Assembly (NCBI GenBank): GCA_033961575.1
Contig: CM066734.1
Coordinates: forward strand, 81,056,501 to 81,120,500
DNA length: 64,000 nt
Source: Aselliscus stoliczkanus
Taxonomy: Eukaryota > Chordata > Mammalia > Chiroptera > Hipposideridae
Reading direction: 5' to 3'
Positions 36,848 to 49,639 of the stretch are shown in pieces (positions within the stretch are counted from its first letter, which is position 1; every line of letters begins with the position of its first letter). The notes beneath the pieces are model-generated. The model searched no databases and was not told the DNA's origin. It saw only the letters and a list, made by a program, of their open reading frames with translations. The translations under genes were made by a program, and so were the position numbers.

Positions 36848-37195
36848 TATTTACCATTTTCCAAATACCTTGCTAAACACTTTATATGTATTTTGTTATT
36901 TATTCCTCACATTATGTAATATATGGGGGAAGTGCTTTTTTTTTTTTTTTTTTTTTTTTGAGGCAGTGTCACCAGCCCTCACATGTGGTATCTGAACCGG
37001 GGCCGCTGGCGTCCCAAGCCAGCTCCCAACCAACACGCCACTTGGCTGGCCCAATAATGATTATTTTAATGCTCACTTTATAAATGAAGAAATTGATGTT
37101 TACTGTGATCAAAGAATTTGCCAAAGATAAATAGTAAAAAACAAGCTTATGATCCAGTCAGAATGACTCCTGTTATCATGCTATTTACCATCACC
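36848..37195 (+). mobile_element. MIR SINE, split by a younger SINE
   Basis: 36848-36930 carries 'ttgctaaacactttatatgt' and 'ttatttattcctcacatta', and 37053-37195 continues with 'ataaatgaagaaattgatg' and a late MIR-like end. The gap is exactly the SINE at 36937-37052. Confidence 0.6.
36937..37052 (-). mobile_element. Short tRNA-derived SINE, antisense, inside MIR
   Basis: A T run of about 23 (reversed tail), reversed B-box region near 36992-37010 and reversed head 'cacttggctggccc' ending at 37052. The target duplication is not clear. Confidence 0.88.
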
Positions 37196-37199
37196 TTAG

Positions 37200-40100
37200 G
37201 AAGAAGTAGTGTCCTGATAAAGCAGATTATTCTCCTGATGTCTTTCACCACTTTCTTAATAAGAGTGAGTTAAACAAATTAATTAATAAAAACAAATCAG
37301 AATTCTAACTTACATGGGAATCTCAGTAAATCACATTTGTAATTTTTGTATAACTTTATACTTAATTTTATAGAAAAATGTATATACTTCTAATTACAGA
37401 GTGAGTTTAGTCATTTTCAAAAATACATTCATAATTTTTTTGGAGATTCAAATTAATGTCTTAATTTCATTTCCAATTCCCATGTGGAAACAGCATACAT
37501 TGTAAAATATTTTTACAAGGCATAGTTCAATCTGGGAGTGCTCCAAGTTACAGAAACATTGATCATAGACACAACAATGTCATTTTTATGGGTGGCAAAT
37601 TTGCATGAGCTTTATAAAGCAATTTTTACTAATAATTTACCTATCTTCTTTCTAGGTATTTGTGATTTCCTTTTATATGATGATCATTTTCCCCAACTAT
37701 ATTTTCCTACAAAAGACTTATTTGCACACACATGTATAAATGCATGTATTCATACTCACATGCTTTATGTATATGTATGTAAACAAGCCCTCACAGCTAC
37801 TGATTTTTATTTATTTATTTATTTTTTGTAATTTCAAGGCCATTGTGGTTGAGCAGCTACATTGATAGCTTAGCAGTTATATTCATGCAATGTCAGCAAG
37901 TGCCCAGGCTTATGATAATATAAGGAAGCTGATGATATTATATTCACTGAGCTGCCATAATAAGTTTCCAGAGAAAAATAACTTAATTGGCAGCCTATTA
38001 TCAGAGTACACATATGGGTGCTCTGGCCTTTGGAATGTGCTCATTGAAGCCAAGGTAATTGAGGCATCAGGTGATTTGAATAATGGTGATTAGAATCATC
38101 TGTGTGCAATGTGCAGTGAGTAAGAACATGTGTAGGAAAGAATCCTTTTTATGAGTCATTTAACTGTTGAGAACCCTTGAATAACCTTGCTATTCTTGTA
38201 CCCTCCTCACTTCTTCTAAATCTGCTATTAATGCAAGTTGAAAATAGTTTAAACAATTATTCCTGAAATCAATTTTTGTAATAATAGCCAGGTCTTATGT
38301 TAAAAAAACAATTTATTTTTAAGGTATCTAATACATATTCTCATAAAGGTGTATTTATACTCATCCAATAGTCTGTACCACAGTTAAAGGTATCACAAAT
38401 GATTTTTAATATGTTTTAAAATCTATCATGATAATAGCTTCAGAAAATGCATACAGAATTCTAGATTTGTTAATGTTGAAAAAATGTCAATATTATGTCT
38501 GTGTATATGTAAAAAACTGTGAATAAAAATGAATAACCAATAACAACTTCCTTCTTATTAATAAAAATAATCTTGATTATAAATATTAACAAGCCCATCC
38601 ATTTATTCTGGATTAGATGGTAAAAATTCTAAATTTATTCTAGCTTCCATTAGGTCTGGGTTGCCTAACATTTGTGGGGAAAACATATCATAATACACAA
38701 AAGAAGCACAAATCCCTAGGATTGGCTGTATAAACTATTAATAAAGATTATTATTCTAAACAGAAATAAAAGAGATAAAAAGTTTACTTGATATTTTTAT
38801 TCTCCAATCAGTGCTCACAGATATTAGTTGAATGGCTAAATATATATTAGGGGATCGGAGTTTGGTAATATGATTATATGGTCATAGTCATTTTCTTTGG
38901 ATTGTTTTCCAATAGCAACTCAACCACAGTTGCCACCAATAGCATGGAATTTTAAACACTATGTCAAATTACGAAAAAATATGTTAATCCAATATTGATT
39001 GATAAATTCAGTATGATCATGATAAATTCTGTATTATCATTGAATGCTTGTGTAAAGAACCATTTCCGAAATGTAGGGAAATAGTGAAAATTAGCATACA
39101 TACTAGTATATGAATGTAATGTTAATGAAGCCTTGGAAATAGCCATTACTATGTCTTAAGTAGACTATGTGGAAGCATCAGAACCTAGCCTGTGGCAAGT
39201 CCCTAGGTTCTGGAGAACCCTTCTTTCTGGATCCCACAGAATCTAAGTCATAGCCCTGTCTATGGCCTTTCTATATCATTGTTCTTTTTAAAGAAATGAA
39301 TTGTGTGAGTAATCTTTAAATCTTTAACAAAATAGTCTTGGCCAAAATGTAGCATTATCTACTCACTAATGAAAAACTTAAACTTCAAGGATAACCTTTC
39401 CTTTCCTTTAAGTTAGGTCTCTAGTTTTCCTGTGTCAGGGTTTTATTATAACCACTTTACATTTCACAAAACACTTTCATGTGGTTAGAGTCTAATTAGG
39501 TGGTGACATGATGGTTGAACTCTGAAGAACAGATATTTAGAAAATTAGAGCAACAGGTCATGTCTGCTGAGGACATCCCTGCACAATAAAACTCCTAATG
39601 CGCCCTAATAACTGGCATCAGAATAACCTGTCTAATAGGTTAATTGGTACTGCCGACAAACAAAGAAAACAAAATTGTTACCTAACATAACTTCTTTCAA
39701 CTAATATTTTCTATAGCTGGTCAGATAAAAAGAGGTTGGAAGTTACAAGGCAGTCACTGATTTCATGAAAAGACCTTCCTTGTCAATCAGCCATATATCT
39801 CACTGAAGAAAGGAATCATTAAAAACCTATAAAGCTTTTATTAAATTTTAATGAAGAGGTGCAGTTGCTAGGATTTATCAGTCTCACAGCTAGCATGGAG
39901 TCCTTAATAATTTTTCTCAATGTTCACATTTATTTTTAATCATCTTTCCTGAAGAATGAACTCACTTTCCTTATTCCTTTGTTTCTGTCAATATTACTAT
40001 CATTCTTCTAGTCACCAAGGAAGAAAAATCTCAATATAATACCCAGATCCTTTCATTCATCAAATCTTATCATTGTTTCCCTTGGGATCTTTCTCAGATC

Positions 40101-40360
40101 CAGACTCTTCCTTTGAATTTCTGTTGCAATTAACAATAGTATGGTTAGATCCAGGAATTCCTGGAACCCAGAGACTTGACACACACTGGTGAACAAGAAC
40201 AAAAAATGAAACGAAATCCATTGTGTTTTGCTGCTCAGCATCCATTTGTCTTCCTTTTAGTATTTACCTCTTTCACAATGAATATAGTCTTGAGGGCTTC
40301 TGAGTGTTATGAAAGTTTACTGGATTTGATCTTGCTAAAGAAGTCAGGGAAAACTTTCCC
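37200..40360. other. Unique sequence, no gene seen; candidate conserved block
   Basis: No named repeat. The longest plus frames (97 codons at 37538, 67 at 37890) show no known domain. 37885-38115 is compositionally complex, with several TAAT-containing homeodomain-like sites, and is the best candidate here for a conserved non-coding element. Confidence 0.45.
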
Positions 40361-40362
40361 AA

Positions 40363-40803
40363 GGAATTTTATCTGAAGCTGAGTTATGAATATTAGTAGG
40401 AAGAAAAAAAAAAGCAATGAAAAGAAGGAAGGGTGATTTAGGCTGATGGAATATCATGTACAAAGACTCTGTCATGATGAATACAAGGGACAAAAAGAAG
40501 CCCCATGCTGTTTCAGCAGGGAGCAATGGGGAACATGGTCACATGAATGAGCCTGGAACCGGAGGCAGAGACAGACCATGGGGGAATTTTATCTGAAGCT
40601 GAGTTATGAATATTAGTAGGAAGAAAAAAAAAGCAATGAAAAGAAGGAAGGGTGATTTAGGCTGATGGAATATCATGTACAAAGACTTTGTAATGATGAA
40701 TACAAGGGACAAAAAGAAGCCCCATGCTGTTCCAGCAGGGAGCAATGGGGAACATGGTCACATGAATGAGCCTGGAACCGGAGGCAGAGACAGAACCATG
40801 GGG
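40363..40803. repeat. Tandem duplication, two 220-bp copies, in an L2-like region
   Basis: Copy 1 is 40363-40582 and copy 2 is 40583-40803, head to tail. Both begin 'ggaattttatctgaagctga' and end with the 'cagagacag..accatgg' block. I count only a handful of differences (for example ctgtcatgatg/ttgtaatgatg, tttcagcagg/ttccagcagg and an A-run length change). Mirror-image minus-strand frames of 60 and 68 codons arise from the two copies. The unit may derive from an old antisense L2 ('atatcatgtacaaagac'). Confidence 0.95.
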
Positions 40804-40804
40804 T

Positions 40805-42145
40805 ATTGAGCCATGTTAAAGAACTGTCTTTATCCAAAAATTACTGGATAGTCCATAAAATCTCAAATGCGACATGTTGAAAAAAAAAAAAGTTTCCATC
40901 TTGGACCCTGATTTCTCTCCTCTTTTATTTCCTGTTTTCTAGTGGCATCATCCATCCAGGGTCTAAATCAGAAACGGAGTTTTCCTTCAACCACATTCAA
41001 TTGTTCACTGTGGTGAGTCTATTCTACCTTCTACATATGCTTTCAATTTAGGTCATTTCTTCACTGCTGTTTAATTCAGACTTCATCATTTATTCTTCAA
41101 TTCACATCACTAGATTTCTTCCTGTTCCCTAGCTCAGCTTCACACCAATCTTCCTCACGACTTCCAAAGTAACCTTTTAATATTATTAATAGAACCCCAT
41201 TAATCCACTCTTTAGAAGCCATAGTAACACTGAATTTTAGTTCAGGTCTCTTAGGTCATAGCACAAACCACTCCCTAAATCATTATTCCCAGTCTTGCAA
41301 CCTCATTAAATGCTTTTTTGTGTTCAACACTGAGCTTGTTACAACATGAATGAGACATTTGTTCATGACTATACGCTTTTGAGCATGATGTTCTCTTAAC
41401 TTGGGTTCTCTTCTCCAGACTTATCAAAATAGCACTTTGACTTCTAGACTCAACTAAAGCATCACCTCTTCAAGGAGAACCCTTAATCAATCATCCTTTC
41501 TCTGGCTCCATCAACTTTTAATAGAGTACTTATAAAATGTTTAGTAATAGTTGGTTTTTAAGGTGTGTAGCCTCAACCCATTACAATCTAATTGAGTGCA
41601 GGGATACCCCATCCATCACCATATCTCCAGCACTTAAAGTAATGCTTAAATCATAATTCTTTGTCATACTAGATTTTACATGACAATTTGATTTTTATAA
41701 TGATATTGTGCAGTAACCTGTTTTAAAGCTATTAAAGTTGACACCATGACTCAGAGATGGTAAGTATCTTGCACAAGCAACAGCTCTTCAATTAATAAGG
41801 GGCTCTCTGGCCAATTAAATGAAAAGCCAATGTTTATATTATAGGTGGCTCTTTAATTTCTGAGACATGATTTAGCCTCACTTTTTACTGTTTACTTGTG
41901 GATCATTATTAACATTAAATGTAACTAAGTCAAAGAGAGTCCTTTTCAGGGCTTTATTGTGAAATATATAGTATTTCACAATGATAGTATTTCAACAGTA
42001 ATAACAATGACAACAGTACAAGAAATTCCCACAATTTCAGCCAATATCATCTCTCTATAAGCACAGTACTCCTAACATCATTAAATGATTTTGTGAAATT
42101 TAAAACACTAACCAGTGATTAATGATGAAAGTGAGAAATGTAACT
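40805..42145. other. No gene seen
   Basis: Unclassified sequence; a weak MIR-like trace lies at 41700-41815 ('gactcagagatggtaagtat'). Confidence 0.45.
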
Positions 42146-42149
42146 TTAT

Positions 42150-42540
42150 TAATCCCTTAGGTATATAGAATTTCGGGGAAGGAGGAGTTTGCAATTTTCT
42201 ATCAGTTGTCAGGGAAGGCCTCACTGAAAGAATGACATTTGAGCATACACCTGGAAAAGTGAAGTCCATTTAGCAGCCTTAGAAAGAGAAATCAGATCTG
42301 TAGAGATTGTCATACAGAGAAACTGAGATCCACACAGGGACAAGGGAGAAGAGAGTTTGAAGAAGGAAGGAGAATGAACAGTGGCAAATGTTACAAGATG
42401 GCCATATAAGATCAAGACAGGAAGCCTAGTAGTTTCTATGATTTTTATAGCAGTTTTAGAGAAAGTGTCAGGGCTCACAAAAACAAAAAAAGCAAAAACC
42501 CAAAATTCAGCAAGATGAAGAGTGATTAAGAGGTGGAAGA
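42150..42540 (-). mobile_element. L2 LINE fragment, antisense
   Basis: 'cagggaaggcctcactgaaa' (42210) followed by 'gaatgacatttgagc' is the reversed form of a characteristic L2 3' block. Confidence 0.5.
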
Positions 42541-42599
42541 GAATTCAGCACTTATCACCAACTTTTTTCATTGAATTAATCAGAAAACAATGTGTCTGT

Positions 42600-43375
42600 T
42601 CTCCCTTGAAAATGTATCCACACCTTACTCAAGCCCTCAATGCCATCCCTAAACTAAGCCATCACCATCTCTTTTTCTAGACAGTTAATATAGCCTCCTC
42701 ATTGGCCATTCTGCTTACATGCTTGCCTCTCGATTACTTTTTTTATCACACAGCAGCAAGAATATTCTAGTTAAACTATCTCTTCTCAAATCAAACCTAC
42801 TAATAACTACCCTTTCACTCAAACTTTTGGCAAATGATCACAAGACCCAACATGATCTGTCCCCTATTACCACTCATTGACCTCAAATTCCATAACTGCC
42901 CAGTTTTCTCACTCAGTTTCAGCCACACTAGCCTTATTATATGCTTCAAATACCTCAACTATGATCTTGCCCCAGGGCCTTTGTGCATGCTATTCCTGCT
43001 GCGTGAAATACAGTTCCCTTCAGATATCTCTGTAATTTGCTCCTTTCTTTCCTTCAGGACTGACACACACAGTACTCTTTCAATGAAGTCTTTCCTGAGC
43101 AACTAATATAAAATTGCAAACTCTTTGTCCTTCATCTCCCTCCCTCTCATGCATTCCCTGCCTTTCTCTTTTTCCATAGTACTTATCATCATATAACATT
43201 CTATTTTATTTACTTCTTAGTTTATCATATGTCTCCACACACTATAACATTAACTTCATCAGAACAGAGATTTGTGTCTGCTTATTGACTGCTGTATCTA
43301 CAGTGCCTAGAATATGCTGGTCACATAACTGGTCCTGAGTTAATATTTGCTGAGTAAATGAAAGCATGGGTATCA
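42600..43375 (+). mobile_element. L2 LINE 3' end, sense
   Basis: Follows the L2 3' consensus closely in order: 'ttcagccacactagccttat' (42919), 'gccccagggcctttgtgcat' (42969), 'tttcctgagcaac' near 43091, 'agtacttatcatcatataac' (43178), 'actgctgtatctacagtgcc' (43288) and the terminal 'aatatttgctgagtaaatga'. The 90-codon plus frame 42834-43106 lies in this element and is an L2 relic, not a host gene. Confidence 0.75.
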
Positions 43376-43379
43376 AGAG

Positions 43380-44785
43380 AAAGAAAGAGGTTAGAGAGAG
43401 AGGAAGCAAAGTTCATGAAAAGATTTTAGAAATATGGGCAATACCAGGACATGTGTATATGCTAATGAAAAGAGACCCCTCCAAAAAAAGTAAAATGTTG
43501 AACATGTAGGAAAACAAGGAAATTACTGACAGAACAAAGTCCCTGAAGCAGCGTGAAAGCATGAGTTTTAGAACAAATACAGAATTAAAAGTGCATATGT
43601 CTATGTTTACTGGGATTCAGTGTTAATTGTTTTCAAAAATAAACTTAAATGCAAAAATGGAGGTTAAAACAACCTATGGCATGTCAAAAATAAGTTGTTT
43701 TCCGTTATATTTTAATGGAAAGAAACTTTTTCATACAAACTGATATTACTATACATTGTTCTTAAGAATTATACTGACCATTAATTGGTGTTACTGTAAC
43801 TTGTTTAAATGCACAGTATGGTTACTATAAAAATACCATTTTTTATTTACGATTCTAAGGAGACCTGACAAAGGATTCAGATCACCACCAAACCATGTCT
43901 AAGTCATTAAGCCATTAAGAAAGCCCAACTGTTACTGATGATCAACACATTTTAAAGATATTTGCTAGGTTAATGGGAGATAAAAGGGACCCATTATTAT
44001 TCCATATGGATTCAGCATTGCATAAACTAAAGTAAAAGCTCAACTACTATCTGGGAAATAAAATCAAAGAACTCCTAGAACATTACATCACACAAAATAT
44101 CCTCAAACCAATTTCACATGCCTAGTGGGCCTGATTTGTTTTGACAGAGTGTAAAGGGACTTGTTAAGGAGCTCAGATACTTGGCATTAGATTTGGCTCT
44201 TCTGCCTTTCTTGGCTATTTCCATTTTGCAGTCGTACTTCCAAGAACTTTATATTCCTTCTGAAAGTATATTTCATCCTATCAAATGTCACTTCCACTGT
44301 TCTCTATCAAGTTCTCGTCACCTCTCTCACAGACCACCTCAGCAGCCTCCTTACCAAATGCCTCATTTTTCAGGACTTAGGACCAAGTGGTTGCATACAT
44401 ATGACTAAGTGATTACACTATAGATCTCAGACAAGTATGGTACCTTCTATGGAAGTTTTAATGACAATAATGCTTCCAATGGGTCAAACTCCACAAGGGT
44501 CATGCAGAATCACAAATTAACTGTAAGTTGTCTGTAAATGGAATGTACTCTAGAGAAACCCTTCCTTAGATGAATTAAAATATGTTACAAGCCATAAATC
44601 AAAGTGATTTGATCAGATATTTTCTGTGGCAAAAAGTAACACTATTGCAAGAGGTATGTATCATTGCATCTTTATATTTGATACATACGTGGTTGTGACA
44701 TCTTTTCCTCCAGAACTATTTTCCTTCAGTGCTCTGATAATCACCACACATCTCACTGACTAATAAGGAATCAGAGTGTCATTGT
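43380..44785. other. No gene seen
   Basis: Unclassified, AT-rich; the 75-codon plus frame at 44181-44408 has no recognisable motif. Confidence 0.45.
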
Positions 44786-44789
44786 CACT

Positions 44790-45700
44790 TAAGAGGCTAT
44801 TGGGTGAAACTAATAGAAATCCTGACTAAAACTGGTTTAGACAATAAAAAAATATCTCTCACATAACACCTCTCTTTAGCACTAGCTCTCCTAGACTGTG
44901 ATTTTCTTGCAGTTGTCTCCTTTTTCACCCCAGACTGAGAGGAAGGTGGTGGCAGCAGGTTCAGCCATTACTTCTAGACATGACAGTATCCAGAGGAGAA
45001 AAAGGGTCTGTGTCTCCTAGAATCTCCTATTTAGGAATGAGAAAACTTTCCAGAAGACCCTTGTAGTGGGTTGAATTGTTACCAACAAAGATATCTGTGA
45101 TTGTGACCTTATTTGGAAATACGGACTTTGCAAATGTAAAAAGCTAATATTGTGTCATGTTCAATCCATGAAGAACAAAATATCAACATTTTTTTAAAGA
45201 CAGGGTTTTTAAAAAATTCTTTGTTAGGGTGGGCCCCACACTAATAAATAGTTTCTTTATAATAACATCATGTGAAAAGATAAATAGAGGAGACCACACA
45301 AAAGAAAGTCATGTGAAGATGGAGGCAAAGACTGAAGTAATCCACTTGCAAACCAAGGAATGCCAAGGATTGCAAGCAACAACCATAAGCTAGGAGAGAG
45401 ACAAGAAATAGATTCTCCCTCAGAGCCTCCAGTAGGATCCAATGCTGTGAACACCTTGATTTCATACTTCTAGCCTCCAAAACTAGGAGTGAATAAATTT
45501 TAGTTGTTTTAAGACACTCAGTTTGTGGTAATTTGTTATAGCAGCCTTTGGAAATGAATACAATCCCCAAACCTATCTTCCTATGGATCATCTATGCCAG
45601 GATTGGGACTCAAGTCCATTCCTAATCACTGCCAAGGAGAATGGATTATGACCAATAGTTTGGAACAGTCATTTGGAATTCAATGGATTGTGAGGCATTA
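44790..45700. mobile_element. Older unclassified repeat interrupted by a MaLR LTR
   Basis: 44790-45061 and 45563-45700 read like two halves of one old interspersed repeat ('aatcctgactaaaactggtt' on the left, 'gaatggattatgaccaatag' on the right), split by the LTR between them. Family not identified. Confidence 0.35.
45062..45562 (+). mobile_element. MaLR-type LTR (MLT1/MST-like), sense
   Basis: About 500 bp starting tgtagtgggttgaattgt and ending near 45562 in aca, as LTRs do. Landmarks in order are 'gtgaccttatttggaaatac' (45103), 'gtcatgtgaagatggaggca' (45308), 'cttctagcctccaaaactag' (45466), an aataaa poly(A) signal at 45492-45497 and 'tggtaatttgttatagcagc' (45526). No interior adjoins it, so it is a solo LTR. 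Confidence 0.8.
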
Positions 45701-45704
45701 AACG

Positions 45705-46900
45705 CAAGAACCACTACAGTCACCTACTGCTTCTTCCTCTTCCTTAGCACCCTCACATTCAATCACCAACTGTCATAGATTGTGCTTTGGGAATATCTCT
45801 TTTGCCTGCATGCCTTCCTTTTATTTTATATTTTTTTGTCTCTTCAAAGCATTCATGTGGTTCAAAAACAAAAACAGTATTACAAAAAAAACCCACATAC
45901 ACTCAGAAGTTTCCTTCCCACCCATGCCCACTTATTCTATTTTTCAATCACCCCCCTTTCTCCGCAACCGCCCCCCCGACACACCCACACTCAGGTGACC
46001 ACTCTTATTAGTTCAGGTATATCTTTCCAGTGTTTCCTTATGCAAATATAAAAAAATGAATATATTGCCTTTAAACAAATAGTAGCATTTTGGGTTTTGT
46101 TTTTTAATCTGTACTATATCAGAGATCTTTTCTCTAAATCTATTGAATAGCCTTTTATATTTTCCATCCCTTTCACTAGTCTCCTACTTTAAACTACAGT
46201 ATTTCTCTCCTAGGGGAGTGCAACTGTCTCCAAATGGTAATGTTGCATTCATTGTTGGCCCAGACCAAACAGCAACAATGGTGATCTTTCTAAATTTTCA
46301 TCTTTTCCTTTCAGTTTACTTGAGAGGCCCTGGTGACAAAGCCTACATAAGACTAGCTATGTAATTTCCATGTCCCAGCAAAAATGAAAATGTGGGACCC
46401 CTGGTTCAAAAAATACTAAGAATTTCAAGGTAGTGATAACACAGCATGAAACAAGCTTGGGATGCTTGTGAACAAGGAGCCCTGTGACTACATGTATCTC
46501 ACACCCATGAAGCCATTGCTGAAGACTCAGCATACTATTTATAAATTACCATTAACCTGGCCCTAAATACTCTTCCTAATCATATACTCAAATTCCCATA
46601 ACATTCTATGCCACAGACATTACTAGATTATGTCAATTTCTTAGGTCCTAGATTTTTCTCTTACCTCTCTCCTCCATGTGCTATTCTCTCCCCATCTTTC
46701 CCGCTTTTTCATCTAAGTCTATGAATCCTTGACTAGTATTTTACTTCCTCTGGGAGATCTTTTGTGAATCCTTATATTAGGTAAGAGATCCCCTATTGTT
46801 TGTTCACAACGATCCCTATAATCTGACTCCTAACTTACTCTTATAAATAATTAACCTATGTCTATTTGACTTAATGTTAATGTTTTCTAATATTTATTGA
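45705..46900. other. No gene seen; unclassified old repeat traces
   Basis: C-rich patch at 45950-45990. Three overlapping plus frames of 72-89 codons at 45780-46051 exist only because of this low-complexity stretch. 46370-46440 and 47120-47270 have the feel of very old repeats. Confidence 0.4.
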
Positions 46901-46905
46901 GTTTT

Positions 46906-46923
46906 AATAAATATGTGCCTACC
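46906..46923. repeat. Target-site duplication of SINE, left
   Basis: aataaatatgtgcctacc, repeated exactly at 47105-47122. Confidence 0.9.
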
Positions 46924-47070
46924 GGGCCAGCCGAGTGGTGCAGTGGTTGAGCGCTGGCTTGGGAAGCCAGTGGCCCTGATTCCGGGTCCCACATATGAGA
47001 GCCAGTGACACTGCCCTCAAAAAAAAAAAAAAAAAAGTAAAAAAAAAAGTAAAAAACAAAAATAAATACA

Positions 47071-47104
<34 letters not shown>
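46924..47104 (+). mobile_element. Short tRNA-derived SINE with expanded tail
   Basis: Head 'gggccagccgagtggtgcag', A-box-like 'tggtgcagtggttgagcg', B-box-like region near 46981, and end 'agtgacactgccctc' followed by poly(A) and then an AAAT repeat (about 47061-47104). Flanked by an 18-bp perfect duplication, indicating a fairly recent L1-type insertion. Confidence 0.93.
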
Positions 47105-47109
<5 letters not shown>

Positions 47110-47122
47110 ATATGTGCCTACC
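47105..47122. repeat. Target-site duplication of SINE, right
   Basis: Exact copy of 46906-46923. Confidence 0.9.
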
Positions 47123-47359
47123 AGTTAGGGACTAGGGTGAGTAAGGCACTTGCCTTGAGCATAAAATTTAAAAGGGTACCCCAAAAATACTATATAAATA
47201 AGATTCATAAAATTGTGATGTGAGATTTCAAAATAATCAGACTTAATGCAAAAAAAAAAAAAATCCATGATGAACAAAATAGTATAATTTTAATTAACTA
47301 CAAGCTCTTTAGTTAAAGACAGTATTACTGATTTTTCTTTTTGTTTCAGACTAGAATAT

Positions 47360-47605
47360 AGCTCAGTACTGGTGCCCAGCATTATGCTAAGCCTTCTATA
47401 TGTAGTACACACATCAACTAAATTACTACTCAAAACAGTTCTGTTACAAAGGGATTATTATTATCCTCCTTTTACAAATGAGATATCTTTAGGCAAGAAA
47501 CCTAAGCAACTCTGTCAGTGCTGAGCCTAAGAGGTAGTGGCACTGAGAGTCACAGCCTAGCGAGCCTGCCTCCAAGGTCGTTGCTCTTCGTCACCACTAA
47601 ATTCC
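47360..47605 (+). mobile_element. MIR SINE
   Basis: 'agcattatgctaagccttct' (47379), 'tacaaatgagatatctttag' (47472) and the end 'gcctgcctccaaggtcgttg' match MIR core and 3' order. Confidence 0.6.
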
Positions 47606-47609
47606 TTCC

Positions 47610-49130
47610 TGGTAGGTGGACACTCTGAAATTTTGCATATACTTTCTATTTTAAATTCACGTTTAGACACAGCATGCATTACTTGACTCCAACACACTTC
47701 TTGGAGGGGAGGGAAGAAATGACATGAGAGAACATTTATAAAAATAAAAACATTAAAACATTTGGTTACTTAAGATACAATGTATCAAAATTTAGCAAAT
47801 TTAGTCATTGTTAAATTTCAAATTCCAACTCCTTTATTCTTATAGAAATATATACATATATATATATTTTAAATCTTAACAATCTTCATGTAAGAAACAG
47901 TCCCTTAGTCAATACAGGCATGTCTATATTGAAAAAATATATCCATTCAAGTTAATATATTAGTCAAATCAAATCAATATGCTAATTTGCCCTTGAGGGC
48001 TGAAAACATGTTAAATAGTTTTTGTTTTCTATTTTTTCTCCCTATTCTGTCAGGTGATAATCCTTCTATTGTAATCAGTCATATGGTTTAGTGAAAAGAA
48101 ATAATGCAAATGAGATTTTGCTATATTGAGGATAAACAATGTTACTAATTTTTTTCAGCTTTTTCATCTAATTCCTTGGTCATAGTTTTGGTCAAATAAA
48201 TGTATTCTTCTTTTCTTCCTTTTTGTTGTTTTCTTAATGCTGCAAAATAAATAGAACAATAATTTTTATGGTGTACACTTTGAAGTATTTGAAAACTGAC
48301 TCTTTGGATGATTGTTTCATTCTTTTCAAAGATTATGGAATAAGGAAAGAGCAAATGTTTTCATTTGCACTTTATACTTGAGGAAATAGATAAACAAATA
48401 GTCTCAGTGACTTGCCCGAGAGGACTCAAAAATCAACATAATATTTGGATGTAGTCTATTCTGAACTTTAGGTAGGTGAAGAAAAGGAAAGGGATTCTGA
48501 TTAAGAGAAAACAGAATCTGTGACAAAGTAGGAGAGGAGACAGAGTAAACCTGGAACACTTAGAGCAATGTAAATTCTATAAACAAAACTATTTGCATAC
48601 TAATGTTACCTGCAATGGGTTCATATTACTCTATTTTTACTACCACACATTAAAAAAGGCAATATACATAGGAATAAACTGAAAATCAGTGTCACATCAT
48701 TAGTAAATGAACTGGAATTCATAACCATGTCTTTTGGCTGCAAGATTGTTTTCTTTCTAATCATAAAACTGGAGAAAAACTTATTTGCAGTGTATCTAGT
48801 AACTGATGGAATCTCTAGGTGCTGAAAATCAATTTACTAAATTTGTTTTCAATTATTTAGACATTGATACAAAAAAATGAGAATTTTTTAATTTAATAGA
48901 AATAAATCCATTAAATTTAGCTAAGATATTTAGGTAATTTCATCTATTTGTAAGTTAGGTGAGTTGTAAATTATTAAACTCATCTACTCTAATTTTTGTT
49001 ACTTTTTTCACATCAAAATGCTTATCAATAAATAAAGTATCTTATGAGACATAATTCTGAGGAAAACAGAGATCGAATATTAAAAGCTCTAAATGTTTCT
49101 TAGTTCAAAAGTCTCTAGAAAACAGAAACT
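47610..49130. other. No gene seen; weak MIR trace
   Basis: AT-rich unique sequence. 48350-48450 contains 'acttgaggaaatagataaac' and 'gtgacttgcccgagagga', a degraded MIR. The minus frame 48145-48354 (69 codons, lysine-rich) has no known motif. Confidence 0.45.
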
Positions 49131-49134
49131 GAAG

Positions 49135-49630
49135 CAAGGACTAAGCACTAGTGTTTAATTTTTGGGAAGAAGGCAGTCCAGGGCAGTGAGAATGAGGGAA
49201 AATGGAGTCAGGTATGAAGACAGCAAGTAACACAAGGTGACGTATTACTGGGCTAGCCACTGCTTGAAGAGGAGCCACAAACATACACATCTGGGCCGTT
49301 CAGCAGATGCATCTGCACAGCCATGCAGAATATCTGTGGAAAGTTGTGAAAACATTGTGCCTCAAAGCAGCCCAGTAGAAGAAGGGCAAAAGAAAGTATG
49401 AATCTTCATAAATCCTGTCCATCTTCCGTTTTCTACTGTTCAAAGTCGCCCCCACTAGAACTTAAGTCCTCATACTTCTGGGTTACATTCCTATCCTTTA
49501 GCAACCTTTTGAGAAGTATAATCCCATTCCCCACAGTAGGCTAGTGAGTCTTAGGCAGCTGAACCATGCAAGTGCATGTGGAGTAGATCAACCATTGATA
49601 GTGGCTGAAGGGAAATGAGAAGTCCCTCAA
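49135..49630 (-). mobile_element. Possible ancient ERVL-class LTR, antisense
   Basis: Opens with 'aactgaagcaaggactaagc' and 'gtgtttaatttttgggaaga', an arrangement like that at 9860-9920. Weak evidence. Confidence 0.3.
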
Positions 49631-49639
49631 GCTATCTTC

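Noticed and set aside
40363..40803. Paired LTRs or a CRISPR-like repeat
   Set aside because: The copies are directly adjacent, with no interior, no TG...CA ends and no spacers; it is a simple tandem duplication.
42834..43106. 90-codon plus frame
   Set aside because: It coincides with the sense strand of an L2 3' region and is truncated relative to L2 ORF2.
45780..46051. Three overlapping plus frames of 72-89 codons
   Set aside because: They exist in all three frames because of a stop-poor C-rich stretch; no motif.
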